From contig NZ_FNDG01000020.1 of the NCBI RefSeq assembly GCF_900100535.1, positions 57,909 through 121,908 of the forward strand: a stretch of DNA of 64,000 nt, in the 5' to 3' direction. The stretch's first letter is position 1; every line of letters begins with the position of its first letter. The position numbers and the translations under genes are program-made. Shown in pieces: positions 16,945 through 25,211 of the stretch. The notes beneath the pieces were generated by a model. The model worked only from the letters and a program-made list of their open reading frames with translations, had not been told where the DNA came from and made no database searches. The DNA is from Phytopseudomonas flavescens (GTDB taxonomy: Bacteria; Pseudomonadota; Gammaproteobacteria; Pseudomonadales; Pseudomonadaceae).

Positions 16945-18101
16945 GGCAGCAGGCACCGGTACAGTTGCTGGATATCGTCCAGGCTGAGCGCCTTGGGGTT
17001 GTTGACCATCAGCCGGGTGACCTGGGAGGCGGCCACCGCCATGTCCGCCAGGTGCTCCTCGGCCACACCGAAGTCGCGCAGGTTCTGGGGAATCTCCAGG
17101 CTGGCGGTCCAGGCGCTGATCTGGTCGATCAGCTTGCGGGCGGCCACCTCGTCGCCGTCCGTCTCTTGCGCCAGGCCGCAGGCGCAGGCCGCCCGCTTCA
17201 GCCGCGGCGCGCAGCTGTCGAGGTTGAAGGCCATCACGTGAGGCAACAGCATGGCGTTGGCCACCCCGTGGGTGACGTGGAACTTGCCACCCAGCGGGTA
17301 GGCCAGGGCGTGCACGGCGGCAGTGCCGGCGGCGGTCAGCGCCAGGCCGCCGTACATCGAGCCGAGCAGCATGTCGCTGCGCGCCTGCACCGAGCCGGGC
17401 TGCCGATAGGCCTCGACGATGCTGCCGGCGATCAGCCGCATCGACTCCAGGGCGAAGGTGTCGCTGATCGGGTTGGCCTTGGTGGAAATGAACGACTCCA
17501 GCGAGTGGGTGAAGGCGTCCATCCCCGTGGCGGCGGTGATCGGTCTGGGCAGGCCCAGGGTCAGCATGGCATCGAGAATCACCAGGGTCGGCAGCAGGTG
17601 GCGGCTGACCACGCCGATCTTCAGTTCTTCGTCCGGCAGGGTGACGATGGCGTTGGGGGTGACCTCCGAGCCGGTACCGGCGGTGGTCGGCACCAGCACC
17701 ATCGGCACGCCGGCATTGGGCACCTTGTCGATGCCGAGCATGCCGCGCAGGGGCATGTCGTTGGTGAGCAGCACGGCGAACAGCTTGGCGGCGTCCAGCA
17801 CGCTGCCGCCGCCGATGGCGATCAGCGCATCCGGGGCGGCAGGTGCGACGGCGCGGCGGAACACGCCTTCGATGTTCTCCAGGGTCGGTTCGATCTCTAC
17901 GTCATCGACCAGCGTGACGGCGATCGACTTGGCCTGCAGCTGGGCGACCACCCGCTCGGTGACGCCGAGACGATGCATGGCGTTCTGGGTGACCAGCACC
18001 ACGCGCTGCAGCGGCGTGTCGAGCAGCGCCAGTTTGTCGCCCAGGGCATTCAGGCTGTCGGGGCCGTGGACGATGTGTTTGACGGTCTGGAAGTGGTACA
18101 T
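16941..18101 (-). CDS. iron-containing alcohol dehydrogenase
   Basis: This 386-residue group III dehydrogenase has the NAD-binding motif IGGGSVLDAAK (near residue 96) and VPTTAGTGSEVT. The metal ligands are an Asp at VILDA, a His in GMDAFTHSLES, and the histidines in HALAYPLGGKFHVTHG. It would interconvert an alcohol or hydroxyacid with an aldehyde or ketone in the cytoplasm. It sits between the DHDPS-like aldolase and the kinase, overlapping the kinase start. In this operon it may act on an aldehyde released by the aldolase. That is inferred. Confidence 0.87.
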   Translation of the reverse strand: MYHFQTVKHIVHGPDSLNALGDKLALLDTPLQRVVLVTQNAMHRLGVTERVVAQLQAKSIAVTLVDDVEIEPTLENIEGVFRRAVAPAAPDALIAIGGGSVLDAAKLFAVLLTNDMPLRGMLGIDKVPNAGVPMVLVPTTAGTGSEVTPNAIVTLPDEELKIGVVSRHLLPTLVILDAMLTLGLPRPITAATGMDAFTHSLESFISTKANPISDTFALESMRLIAGSIVEAYRQPGSVQARSDMLLGSMYGGLALTAAGTAAVHALAYPLGGKFHVTHGVANAMLLPHVMAFNLDSCAPRLKRAACACGLAQETDGDEVAARKLIDQISAWTASLEIPQNLRDFGVAEEHLADMAVAASQVTRLMVNNPKALSLDDIQQLYRCLLP

Positions 18102-18115
18102 GGGTGTCCTCCGGC

Positions 18116-18991
18116 TCAGCGCTGATAGGCGGCCAGCAAGCCTTCGAGCTTGTGGACGGTCTGTTCATCGAGTGCGGCGGTGGGGGCTCGGCAGGGGCCC
18201 ACCGGCACGTTGAGCAGGTCGGTGGCTTTTTTCAGCACGGACGGCATGGTGCCCAGGGCGAAGGCGTCGCGCAGCGGGCGCAGGGCTTCCTGGGCGGCGC
18301 GGGCGGCTTCGTGGTTGCCGGCCTGGAACTGGTTCCAGATCTCCATCACCACATGGGGCAGCGCATTGGCGGTGGCTGCCACCGCACCGTCGCCACCGGC
18401 CAAGAGGTTCCAGTAGATCAGCGAGTCGGTACCGGCGAACACCGCGAAGTCGTCGCTGCGGTAGCGCATCATCTGCACCAGTGCGTCGAAGTTGCCGGCG
18501 CTGTCCTTGATGCCTTTGATCTGCGGGTGCTGGGAGAGCGTGGCGACCGCCTGGACGCCGATCGACATGCCGGTCTTGGCGGGGATGTTGTAGAGCATGA
18601 TCGGCAGGTCGGAGGCGTCGCCAATGGCCTGGTAGTGATTGATCAGCTCGCTCTGGCTGACAGCGTTAAAGAACGGGGTGATGACCGACAGCGCCTGAAC
18701 GCCCACATCGCTCATCTTCCTGTTCAGTTCGATCACATCACGGGTGGCGAAGGCGCCGGTGCCGGCGATCACCGGCACCCGGCCGGCGGCGATCTCGACG
18801 GTCAGGCGGGCGATGCGTACCTTCTCGGCGTCGGACAGGGCGAAGAACTCGCCATTGGTGCCCAGCACGAACAGGCCATGCACACTGGCGGCGACAAGGC
18901 TCTCGATCAGCGCGGCAAGCGCCGGCTCATCGACTTCCTGGGCCGCGTTGAACGGCGTGACGAGGGCAGGGACGATACCGTGGAATTTCAT
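18116..18991 (-). CDS. dihydrodipicolinate synthase (DapA/NAL) family aldolase
   Basis: This 291-residue class I aldolase barrel has GTNGEFFALS (usually GTTGE), the Tyr in LYNIPAKTG and the Schiff-base Lys in GIKDSAGNF. Biosynthetic DapA is possible, but the catabolic operon and the GTNGE variant favour a 2-keto acid aldolase or dehydratase acting on a sugar-acid intermediate. It is the first gene of the seven-gene operon. Candidate DeoR sites lie 57-113 bp upstream of its ATG. Confidence 0.85.
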   Translation of the reverse strand: MKFHGIVPALVTPFNAAQEVDEPALAALIESLVAASVHGLFVLGTNGEFFALSDAEKVRIARLTVEIAAGRVPVIAGTGAFATRDVIELNRKMSDVGVQALSVITPFFNAVSQSELINHYQAIGDASDLPIMLYNIPAKTGMSIGVQAVATLSQHPQIKGIKDSAGNFDALVQMMRYRSDDFAVFAGTDSLIYWNLLAGGDGAVAATANALPHVVMEIWNQFQAGNHEAARAAQEALRPLRDAFALGTMPSVLKKATDLLNVPVGPCRAPTAALDEQTVHKLEGLLAAYQR

Positions 18992-19047
18992 GGCTTATCC
19001 TGTTTTATGATTGTTGTGGTCAGCATGAATAGCATTTCTGATTGAAT

Positions 19048-19104
19048 CGATCAAATATTTCTGTATTTTTTCACTTCATCGAATGATTTTGATCGTTTTG
19101 ATCG
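19048..19104. promoter_or_regulatory. candidate DeoR operator: tandem TTTTGATCG repeats plus an inverted copy
   Basis: Two perfect 9-bp direct repeats TTTTGATCG abut each other at 19087-19104. An inverted copy, CGATCAAAT, lies at 19048-19056, in the AT-rich region upstream of the DHDPS-like gene. Direct and inverted short repeats of this kind are typical of DeoR-family operators. The only DeoR gene in view is the last gene of this operon, which suggests autoregulation. Confidence 0.5.
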
Positions 19105-19560
19105 TTTCAACTGGCGGATCTGATCGACTTGGTGGGTCCTGGCTGCGCGACCGGGAAGACGCACGCCAGCCCGCCCGCTCGGGCATCGCGGCGGCCTGTT
19201 TGCGTAGGTATTTCTTGAGGATGGACGCCTGCCGAGAGCCTCAGTGTTGCGTGGGCTCTCTGCAAGCATTCAGGTTTGGCCGGGCCTTTCTTGCCGGCAG
19301 AAGCATCGCTGAGCGTGTGCAAGCGAAGCGCGAGGCTGCTCTGAGTCAGGCAGGGGTGGCTGTCAGCCGGCGCCGGGCACGAACACCGACGTTGAAACGT
19401 CAACTGGGCTGCCTGCTACACCAGCTCTGACGCGCTTCGGCCGACAGCCGGCAAACCGCTCGGAGCGGCGTGCTGACTGGCGGTTCGTCCCTCAGCAGGC
19501 GACAGCGGTGGGTATGAAGATGCGGCAGGTCTTGCCCGGAGTGACCACGGTCGTCGGGCC
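19105..19560. other. 455-bp intergenic stretch with no convincing gene
   Basis: The region between the operator repeats and the small membrane-protein gene has short open frames on both strands, but none shows a family signature, a ribosome site or normal composition. It may be decayed sequence at the edge of the toxin island. Confidence 0.4.
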
Positions 19561-19971
19561 CTATTCTTCTGCTGCCTGCTTTGGCAGTGCATGGAGCGCC
19601 ATCAACCATGATGTCACTGCCCCCAGGCAAAACCTCACGACAGGCTGGGTTTCCATCGGCAGCACCTCACCCCAGAGCAGGGCAACCGTGCCACCGGCGA
19701 TGCAAACGATGACTACGTGCAGAAGGCAGCGATGAAGCCGGCAACAGGCGTACACCAGCGACAGTCCAAGGGCGGGCACTCCATAGAAAATCATGCTCGT
19801 CACGGCTGACAGAATGCCGAACCAGAACGTACCCATCACGGTTTCCACGACGCTCATGCTGGTGGTTCGGCCTATCAACTCCGCCGTGCAGAAATACCCA
19901 AATATGAACACCCCCGCCAGCGCCGGGCAGAGAGTGAAGGATGCCACTATGCGTTTGAACGGGTACGTCAC
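19561..19971 (-). CDS. small hydrophobic membrane protein, unknown
   Basis: This 136-residue protein has about four hydrophobic segments (near residues 10-30, 43-68, 70-95 and 100-128) and a short charged C-terminal tail. It starts with GTG, preceded by AGGATAGG on the minus strand. I do not recognise a family. It stands alone between the sugar-acid operon and the toxin/immunity remnants, with cysteine-rich helices (ACCRLHRCLL) but no classical CxxC motif. It may be an accessory gene of the island. Confidence 0.55.
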   Translation of the reverse strand: MTYPFKRIVASFTLCPALAGVFIFGYFCTAELIGRTTSMSVVETVMGTFWFGILSAVTSMIFYGVPALGLSLVYACCRLHRCLLHVVIVCIAGGTVALLWGEVLPMETQPVVRFCLGAVTSWLMALHALPKQAAEE

Positions 19972-20044
19972 AGCCTATCCTCGTAATGAACACGCAGCAG
20001 GTCGTTTGAGGCGTTGAGACCCTGGTATCACCATTTCAATGAAT

Positions 20045-20372
20045 TCAAGCCCCCGAAGTGGCTAGATCAATGAAAGCAGTTCGCTCTTGTGGTTCTATGA
20101 CCTTCACTTTGAGTTCGTCCACTAAGCCATAAAGGAGTGCACCCTCGAATCCTAAGTTTACGTCAGCATACCCAATGCCAGCTGACTCAAGCAGGAGCGT
20201 TTTTTATGTAGCCATCCTGAAGGTGTATGTCGAATTGGAAAGCATCGTATCCCTGAGGAACTCCTGCTTCGATAAGCTCAAATAAACGCTGAGCAATCTT
20301 GAAATCATCGGCGGTTATAACTTGACTCCCGGATTTTTGACTCAGGTGCGGGACCTGTTTAGGGGAGGGCAC
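20045..20372 (-). pseudogene. small gene broken by a one-base frameshift, possible orphan immunity gene
   Basis: The 61-codon frame from 20372 ends in GYIKNAPA just after a run of six A on the minus strand (T run at 20200-20205). Removing one A continues in the next frame as GYIKTLLLESAGIGYADVN for about 50 further residues, ending ERTAFIDLATSGA at 20045. Both halves have normal protein character, so an ancestral gene of about 108 codons was split. It lies downstream of the toxin/immunity pair, where orphan immunity genes commonly accumulate, so an immunity role is plausible but unproven. A sequencing error in the homopolymer would give the same picture. Confidence 0.6.
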
Positions 20373-20694
20373 AATTTATTGAAAGAAAGGAGTTGTAGTC
20401 TATCCGCGAGTCTGCGTACGCATGTTTAGTGCATGACGTATTATTAGAAATGAAGACGCTGCTTCGAGGGATCGGGCATAACGTGAATGCCGCTGCTGTG
20501 TATTTGAAGCTGCGCCCCTTGTCGTACCGTGTGGCAATCGTTAGTCGTCGAGATTTACGGTTAATAACTTCAAAATGGTCTGCCTTTTCCACGCTTTGAT
20601 AACGGCACAGTGCAGTAATCTAGCGCTTCCGATGCTGAGCATTACCAGGGCTGTTTAGGAGGTCGAAGTCATAAAAAGTGTTACCCGTGTAATT
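20373..20694. other. AT-rich intergenic stretch with a possible transposase tail remnant
   Basis: On the minus strand near 20592-20500 a short frame reads RRLTIATRYDKG. The core resembles the ATRYDK tail of IS5-type transposases, but then runs into unrelated sequence. No terminal repeats or full element can be seen. The rest of this 322-bp gap holds nothing I recognise. Confidence 0.3.
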
Positions 20695-21324
20695 TCAAGT
20701 TTTGCACCTGCTAACGAGTAGTTCACTATCAGTTAATATGCTGGTGCCGCCCTGACGCCAAAGCTCAAAATAGTTTGAGCAATCTAGCTCGAAGTCCAGC
20801 AGGGGCGTTGCGATATACCATGCCAGATAATAGTCAGCGGCGAGGCCATAAAACGCTTCTAATAGTCCGAAGACAGGCCCTTTAGAAAACGGCAAGGCAT
20901 CCCAGAACTCATCGCTGATATGGTCGAACATCCAACGCTCAGGTAAGTTTCGTTGAAGGTGAGGTAAATCATCGTAGTCTTTAACGAACCTGGATGTGAC
21001 TGAGCTGGCGATTGAGCTCAAGCGTTGATTTCCAGTAACCTCGCAAAATCTGGCTCTTTCGCTCAACCAATTTTCGGACGCCATCATTAAGGTTTCATCG
21101 GAACTGCTCTGTACAGGAATGAGGTAGAGTCGGTCAGCAAATGACCCCGCGTTTAAAACCTCACTCAAACGAAATTGGATAGCGTCTGAGTGGGGGAAAT
21201 ATCTCAAGATATTTACAAGCTCTTCTGGAGTCGAGTGAGACTTTAAAAGTCCAACAAAGTCGGAGCTTTCATGTTTTTCGCTTCCCTCACAATAAGAAAC
21301 CCATTTTTCCAGCAACGAAGACAT
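20695..21324 (-). CDS. putative immunity protein of the CdiA-CT toxin
   Basis: This 209-residue, acidic, mostly helical protein has no signal peptide and no motif I recognise. Its start lies three bases after the toxin-fragment stop. A small acidic gene directly after a CdiA C-terminal toxin is the normal place for the cognate immunity gene (cdiI). Base composition is more AT-rich than in the surrounding operons, consistent with transfer of the toxin/immunity cassette. It would neutralise the toxin by binding in the cytoplasm. The role is inferred from position only. Confidence 0.6.
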   Translation of the reverse strand: MSSLLEKWVSYCEGSEKHESSDFVGLLKSHSTPEELVNILRYFPHSDAIQFRLSEVLNAGSFADRLYLIPVQSSSDETLMMASENWLSERARFCEVTGNQRLSSIASSVTSRFVKDYDDLPHLQRNLPERWMFDHISDEFWDALPFSKGPVFGLLEAFYGLAADYYLAWYIATPLLDFELDCSNYFELWRQGGTSILTDSELLVSRCKT

Positions 21325-21327
21325 TAA

Positions 21328-22329
21328 TCATTTCCTTTTTGGCAGTTCTGGTAGCAGAGAGGGGTTTATGCCCCAGCGATCTCTGAGCGAAACTATCCCA
21401 GTGTTGAATTCCTCAAGAGACTTGCTATTGTCGATGATTGATTTTAGCTCGTTGTGGAACTGGCCTGACCCGAGACCACCATGCCCTCCAATCGCCCCAT
21501 CTTCTGGCCTGATCCATTTTAGCTCATCGGTTTTAGTACGAAAACGCTGGATTTCATCCATAGGTACGCCCCATTCCTTGAATGTCGGGGCGCGACATAC
21601 CATGCACCACTCATGAAGCCCCCTAGGCTCGCGAATTCTCGACTCGATTCGCGCTTTTATCTTTTCGTCTTTCCAAAGCAGTTCAAGCTCGGCCTGACTA
21701 AGGTTGTCGAACCACTCGTTGAATTTACCGCCTTCGGTAGAGGGAACCTTACCATCGGGTAATAGCTCGCTCATTGGACGTACAGAGTCGGGCTTGGCGT
21801 GACTTGGCAACTGGGGCGACGCTTCGGTGATAGAATCTGCGTGTGAACTCCCACCTAGCTTCTGCGTGACCCATTTCCCTCCAGTTTTTACTATTCTAAG
21901 ACCGTACTTGCCGACGTTGCCGGCAATCACCTGAGTTATGTAGTCCTCTCCTTTTTCCATGGCCAGCTGTTCCAAGGTTTTTTCCCCTGAACGAAGTGCC
22001 TGGATATCCTGGTAGGCGTCATAGGCGGTCATGCCTTTATCGATCAGCCAGGCAGCACCAATGATGACGGGAACCCAGAACGCATTATTTTCTGCTTCAA
22101 TTTGCGCCGCAGTATTTGCGATGCCAGCTTCGCCACCCGATGCGGCGGTCACGCCTGTAATCAGAGAGCTGACGATATTTTTGCGAGCTTCTTTTTCCGC
22201 TGGCGTCAGTGATCCTCCGGCCTGCTCGGTTATCTGCTCCACCAGGTTGTTGATGACGACGCTAGAGGCCGCGCCCAATGCGCCGCTTCCACAATCGGCG
22301 CGTTGTGCCGCGGCTCCAGCACATGCCAC
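21328..22329 (-). CDS. orphan CdiA C-terminal fragment: pretoxin (VENN-like) region plus toxin domain
   Basis: The fragment begins with the conserved CdiA/hemagglutinin segment (VACAGAAAQRADCGSGALGA, then SSVVINNLVEQITEQ and TAAQIEAENNAF, a variant of the VENN motif). A linker follows, then a C-terminal domain of about 120 residues with HEWCMVC, KEWGVPMDEI, FRTKTDE, GGHGGLGSGQFHNELK and LPELP. The end resembles a recurrent toxin domain of CdiA and Rhs proteins, but I cannot name its activity. No secretion signal or repeat region exists upstream. The frame runs back into the 3' end of clsA, so the gene was truncated or its 3' part was transplanted here. GTG 22329 is a formal start only. Confidence 0.7.
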   Translation of the reverse strand: MACAGAAAQRADCGSGALGAASSVVINNLVEQITEQAGGSLTPAEKEARKNIVSSLITGVTAASGGEAGIANTAAQIEAENNAFWVPVIIGAAWLIDKGMTAYDAYQDIQALRSGEKTLEQLAMEKGEDYITQVIAGNVGKYGLRIVKTGGKWVTQKLGGSSHADSITEASPQLPSHAKPDSVRPMSELLPDGKVPSTEGGKFNEWFDNLSQAELELLWKDEKIKARIESRIREPRGLHEWCMVCRAPTFKEWGVPMDEIQRFRTKTDELKWIRPEDGAIGGHGGLGSGQFHNELKSIIDNSKSLEEFNTGIVSLRDRWGINPSLLPELPKRK

Positions 22330-22388
22330 TACAGCATGCAGCGCAGTGCGTGCGACTTCAGAGTCTCCGCTGCGGGCGGGCGCGATAC

Positions 22389-23828
22389 TCAGAGTATCGG
22401 CGAGATCAGCCGCGCCACGCGCATGCCCAGTTGCTGCAGGCGATGCACCTCGCGGCGGTCGGCGCCGATCAGTTCGCGGGACTGGCTGAAGTCGGTTTCC
22501 AGCATGGCCTCGACCTGCCGGGCGAATGCCGTGTCGACCGTTACCAGGGTGATCTCGAAGTTGAGGCGGAAGGAGCGGTTGTCCAGGTTGGCGCTGCCGA
22601 CCACGCCGATGTCCTGGTCGATCAGCGCGACCTTCTGGTGCAGGAAGCCCGGCAGGTAGCGGAAGATTCTCACCCCCGCGCGCAGTGCTTCCAGGGCGAA
22701 TAGGCTGGACGCGGCGTAGACGATACGGTGATCCGGCCGCGATGGCAGCAGGATGCGCACGTCGACGCCGCGCAGTACCGCCAGGCGCAGCGCGGCGAAC
22801 AGGGCTTCGTCGGGGATGAAATAGGGACTGGTCAGCCAGATGCGTTCGCGGGCCGCGTTGAGCATTTCCACGAACAGCAGCGAACAGGTTTCCTGGGCAT
22901 CCGCCGGGCCGCTGGTGAGTACCTGGCAGAGCATGCCCTCGTCCGGGTAGCGCTCCGGCAGCAGCAGTGGCGGCAGTTTGCGGGTCGCCCAGAACCAGTC
23001 CTCGGCGAAGGATTCCTGCAGGCAGGCCACGGCCGGGCCGTGAACGTGCACGTGGGTGTCACGCCAGGGTGACAGGCTCGGTTTCTCGCCGAGGTACTCG
23101 TCGCCAACGTTATGGCCGCCCAGGAAGCCCTGCTCGCCATCGACCACCACGATCTTGCGGTGGTTGCGGAAATTCAGCTGGAAGCGATTGAACAGGCCAC
23201 CGCCGGTAGGGAAGGCATGCATGTGCACGCCGCCTTCGCGCAGGCGCTTGATGTAGCGGCGTGGCAGGGCGTGGCTGCCCACCGCGTCGAACAGAAAGTG
23301 CACCTGCACGCCAGCGGCGGCGCGTTCGAGCAGGACCTGCTGCAGGCGCCGGCCAAGCCTGTCGTCGTGGACGATGAAGAACTGGATGAGGATCACCTGA
23401 CGCGCCTCGGCCAGTGCCTGGAAGATCGCCTCGAAGGTCGCCTTGCCATCGATCAGCAGACTTACCTGATTGTTCGCCAGGCAGGGCATGCGACCCAGCC
23501 GCGGCAGGGCACGTAGCTGGCCGTAGGCTTCAGATTCGCCGGCGGCGATGGCTTCCTCGACCCAGGGGCGCCAGTCGAGGGCGGACATGGCCTGGTGCAT
23601 CTGCTTGTCCACCTGGCGGCGGGCTTCGATGTAGGCGTAAAAACGGCTGCGTCCGAACACCACGTAGGGCAGCAGCGTCAGGTAGGGCATGAAGAACAGC
23701 GACAACGCCCAGGCGATGGCGCCCTGAGCGGTACGTACGGTAAGGATCGCGTGCACGGCAGCTATCGCCCCGAGGCCATGGGTGGCCGCGATCAGGTAGC
23801 CGAAAAAATGCTGTATGCCGAATTCCAT
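22389..23828 (-). CDS. clsA: cardiolipin synthase A
   Basis: This 479-residue inner-membrane enzyme has two N-terminal hydrophobic segments (about residues 5-55). Two phospholipase-D catalytic motifs follow: HRKIVVVDGEQGFLGGHN near the middle and HQKVALIDQDIGVVGSANLD near the C-terminus. It condenses two phosphatidylglycerols to cardiolipin and glycerol. ATG 23828 gives the family's usual length. The 3' end abuts the truncated cdiA fragment without a spacer, which marks the rearrangement breakpoint at or near its stop codon. Confidence 0.92.
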   Translation of the reverse strand: MEFGIQHFFGYLIAATHGLGAIAAVHAILTVRTAQGAIAWALSLFFMPYLTLLPYVVFGRSRFYAYIEARRQVDKQMHQAMSALDWRPWVEEAIAAGESEAYGQLRALPRLGRMPCLANNQVSLLIDGKATFEAIFQALAEARQVILIQFFIVHDDRLGRRLQQVLLERAAAGVQVHFLFDAVGSHALPRRYIKRLREGGVHMHAFPTGGGLFNRFQLNFRNHRKIVVVDGEQGFLGGHNVGDEYLGEKPSLSPWRDTHVHVHGPAVACLQESFAEDWFWATRKLPPLLLPERYPDEGMLCQVLTSGPADAQETCSLLFVEMLNAARERIWLTSPYFIPDEALFAALRLAVLRGVDVRILLPSRPDHRIVYAASSLFALEALRAGVRIFRYLPGFLHQKVALIDQDIGVVGSANLDNRSFRLNFEITLVTVDTAFARQVEAMLETDFSQSRELIGADRREVHRLQQLGMRVARLISPIL

Positions 23829-23895
23829 TGCCGTTCGCTTGTTGGCTGCTGTGCCAGCATAGACCACGCTATCGGCGCGACGTCACCGATAAATA

Positions 23896-24107
23896 GGCAC
23901 CTCTGAAAACTACCTACGTTGTCATCGCAGCGTTAAAAACAGGCTGGATTGCCAGCCCAGTCAAAATGCTCATTTACAGTTCGTAAACTCCGCTTTTGAC
24001 TCACTTCGTTCGCCCTGCGGGCCAGCCTTCAGCTGTTACTCCGCTGCGCTACGTTTCGCCTATTTTTGCCTCGCGCTGACTGCCTCGCCTACGTTTTTAG
24101 AGGTGCC
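23896..24107. mobile_element. MITE-like element, 212 bp with 15-bp terminal inverted repeats
   Basis: The left end GGCACCTCTGAAAAC (23896-23910) and the right end GTTTTTAGAGGTGCC (24093-24107) are inverted repeats with one mismatch. The interior has no gene. I recall similar sequences scattered between genes of Pseudomonas genomes, consistent with a non-autonomous element moved by a transposase in trans. It sits between clsA and the IclR gene. No clear target-site duplication is visible. Confidence 0.65.
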
Positions 24108-24141
24108 CGTATACGGGAGTTCCACGTGAAACCCCGGCGAT

Positions 24142-24930
24142 TCAGACCGCCCGGTAGCCGGCGCTTCGCGATATCTGGGCGGCACTGGTCAGAAGGGTTT
24201 CACGCAGGGTCTGGCGATTGGCTTCGTCGTCCATCACGGCATCCGGCCCGGACAGGTTGATGGCGGCGACGATATGCCCGCTGTGATCCCGTACCGGGGC
24301 GGCGATGGCGGTGGAGTAGTCCGAGCGATGCAGGACGAAACCACGGGCGCGGTCCTCGTCGCTCATGCGCAGCAGCTCTGGCAACGTCTTCGGTGCGGGG
24401 GCCGGGTAGCCGTCCAGGCGGACGTGTGCGTAGAGCCCGGCCAGGGCGTTTTCATCCAGTTCGCTGAGCAGTACGCGGCCAAGTGCGGTGACGTGGCATG
24501 GCAGGCGCGTGCCGATCGGCACGTTGACCGACAGCCGCTGGGCGGCGAAGGCACGGTACAGATAGACCACCTCGGTGTGCTCGCGGATGCCCAGATGGCA
24601 GGACATCGAGGTACGGTCGCGCAGGGTGTTGAGGTGCGGCATGGCGATATCCACCAGGTCGCGACTGGCCAGGTAGGCGAAGCCGTCGCACAGCACCTGG
24701 GGGCCGAGTTCGTAGTTGTTGGTGCCCAGCTTGTTCAGGTAACCCATGTCGGTGAGGGTGACGAGAATGCGGTAGATGGCCGAGACGCTGACGCCCAGGC
24801 GTTCGGCGATGAGATTGCTGCTCAGGCTGCGCTCGCGGGCATTGAACATCTGCAGGATGCCGAGCCCGCGTTGCAGCGCCGGGACGCGGTAGTCGCTCTC
24901 GCGTTCCAGCCCGTTTTCTGGGATGCCCAT
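24142..24930 (-). CDS. IclR family transcriptional regulator
   Basis: This 262-residue protein has an N-terminal winged helix (VPALQRGLGILQMF, then ERLGVSVSAIYRILVTLTDMGYL) and the IclR effector domain with HLGIREHTEVVYL, VTALGRVLLSEL and YSTAIAAPVRDHSGHIVAAINLSGP. A GGAGGATA site precedes ATG 24930. It follows the purU-folD-mgd operon on the same strand after a 280-bp gap with a repeat, so it is a candidate regulator of N-methylglutamate oxidation. Its effector is unknown. Confidence 0.87.
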   Translation of the reverse strand: MGIPENGLERESDYRVPALQRGLGILQMFNARERSLSSNLIAERLGVSVSAIYRILVTLTDMGYLNKLGTNNYELGPQVLCDGFAYLASRDLVDIAMPHLNTLRDRTSMSCHLGIREHTEVVYLYRAFAAQRLSVNVPIGTRLPCHVTALGRVLLSELDENALAGLYAHVRLDGYPAPAPKTLPELLRMSDEDRARGFVLHRSDYSTAIAAPVRDHSGHIVAAINLSGPDAVMDDEANRQTLRETLLTSAAQISRSAGYRAV

Positions 24931-25033
24931 GGCGTTATCCTCCGGGGTATAGGTGCAGAAATGCCAGCCCGTGGCTTGAAGCGTGAAGAAAACGGCGATT
25001 GCTCGCCCCGAGCTCCCGTAGCTGGCTCACAGG

Positions 25034-25094
25034 GCAGGGTGGATGCAACGGTGGATGGGTGAAGCGTCAGCTGCGCGCCCCGATCCACCCTACG
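25034..25094. repeat. intergenic inverted repeat, GTAGGGTGGA family, copy 2 (diverged)
   Basis: The element runs from GCAGGGTGGATGCAACG to CGATCCACCCTACG and is a diverged member of the family also found near 7297 and 63734. It lies between the mgdD and iclR genes. The rest of this 280-bp gap shows nothing else. Confidence 0.7.
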
Positions 25095-25211
25095 AGTACT
25101 GCGCAGTGGATCCATTGACCATCCCCTGAGCTGCGTATTCTTCGTAGCAGCCCGCTTGCGGGCGACCCTCGTGCCGAGGGATCGCGTGCCAGAGAGCGCC
25201 TGCAGATATTC

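Noticed and set aside
19083..19430. Short open frames upstream of the sugar-acid operon on both strands
   Set aside because: No recognisable motif, no ribosome site, and composition typical of out-of-frame GC-rich sequence.
20187..20210. Programmed -1 frameshift at A-AAA-AAC in the split small gene
   Set aside because: The heptamer looks slippery, but the continuing protein needs a +1 shift (one base skipped), which that site would not give. A plain indel fits better.
20359..20592. IS5-type transposase gene
   Set aside because: Only a few residues (ATRYDK) resemble a transposase tail; there are no terminal repeats and no catalytic domain, so it is listed only as a possible remnant.
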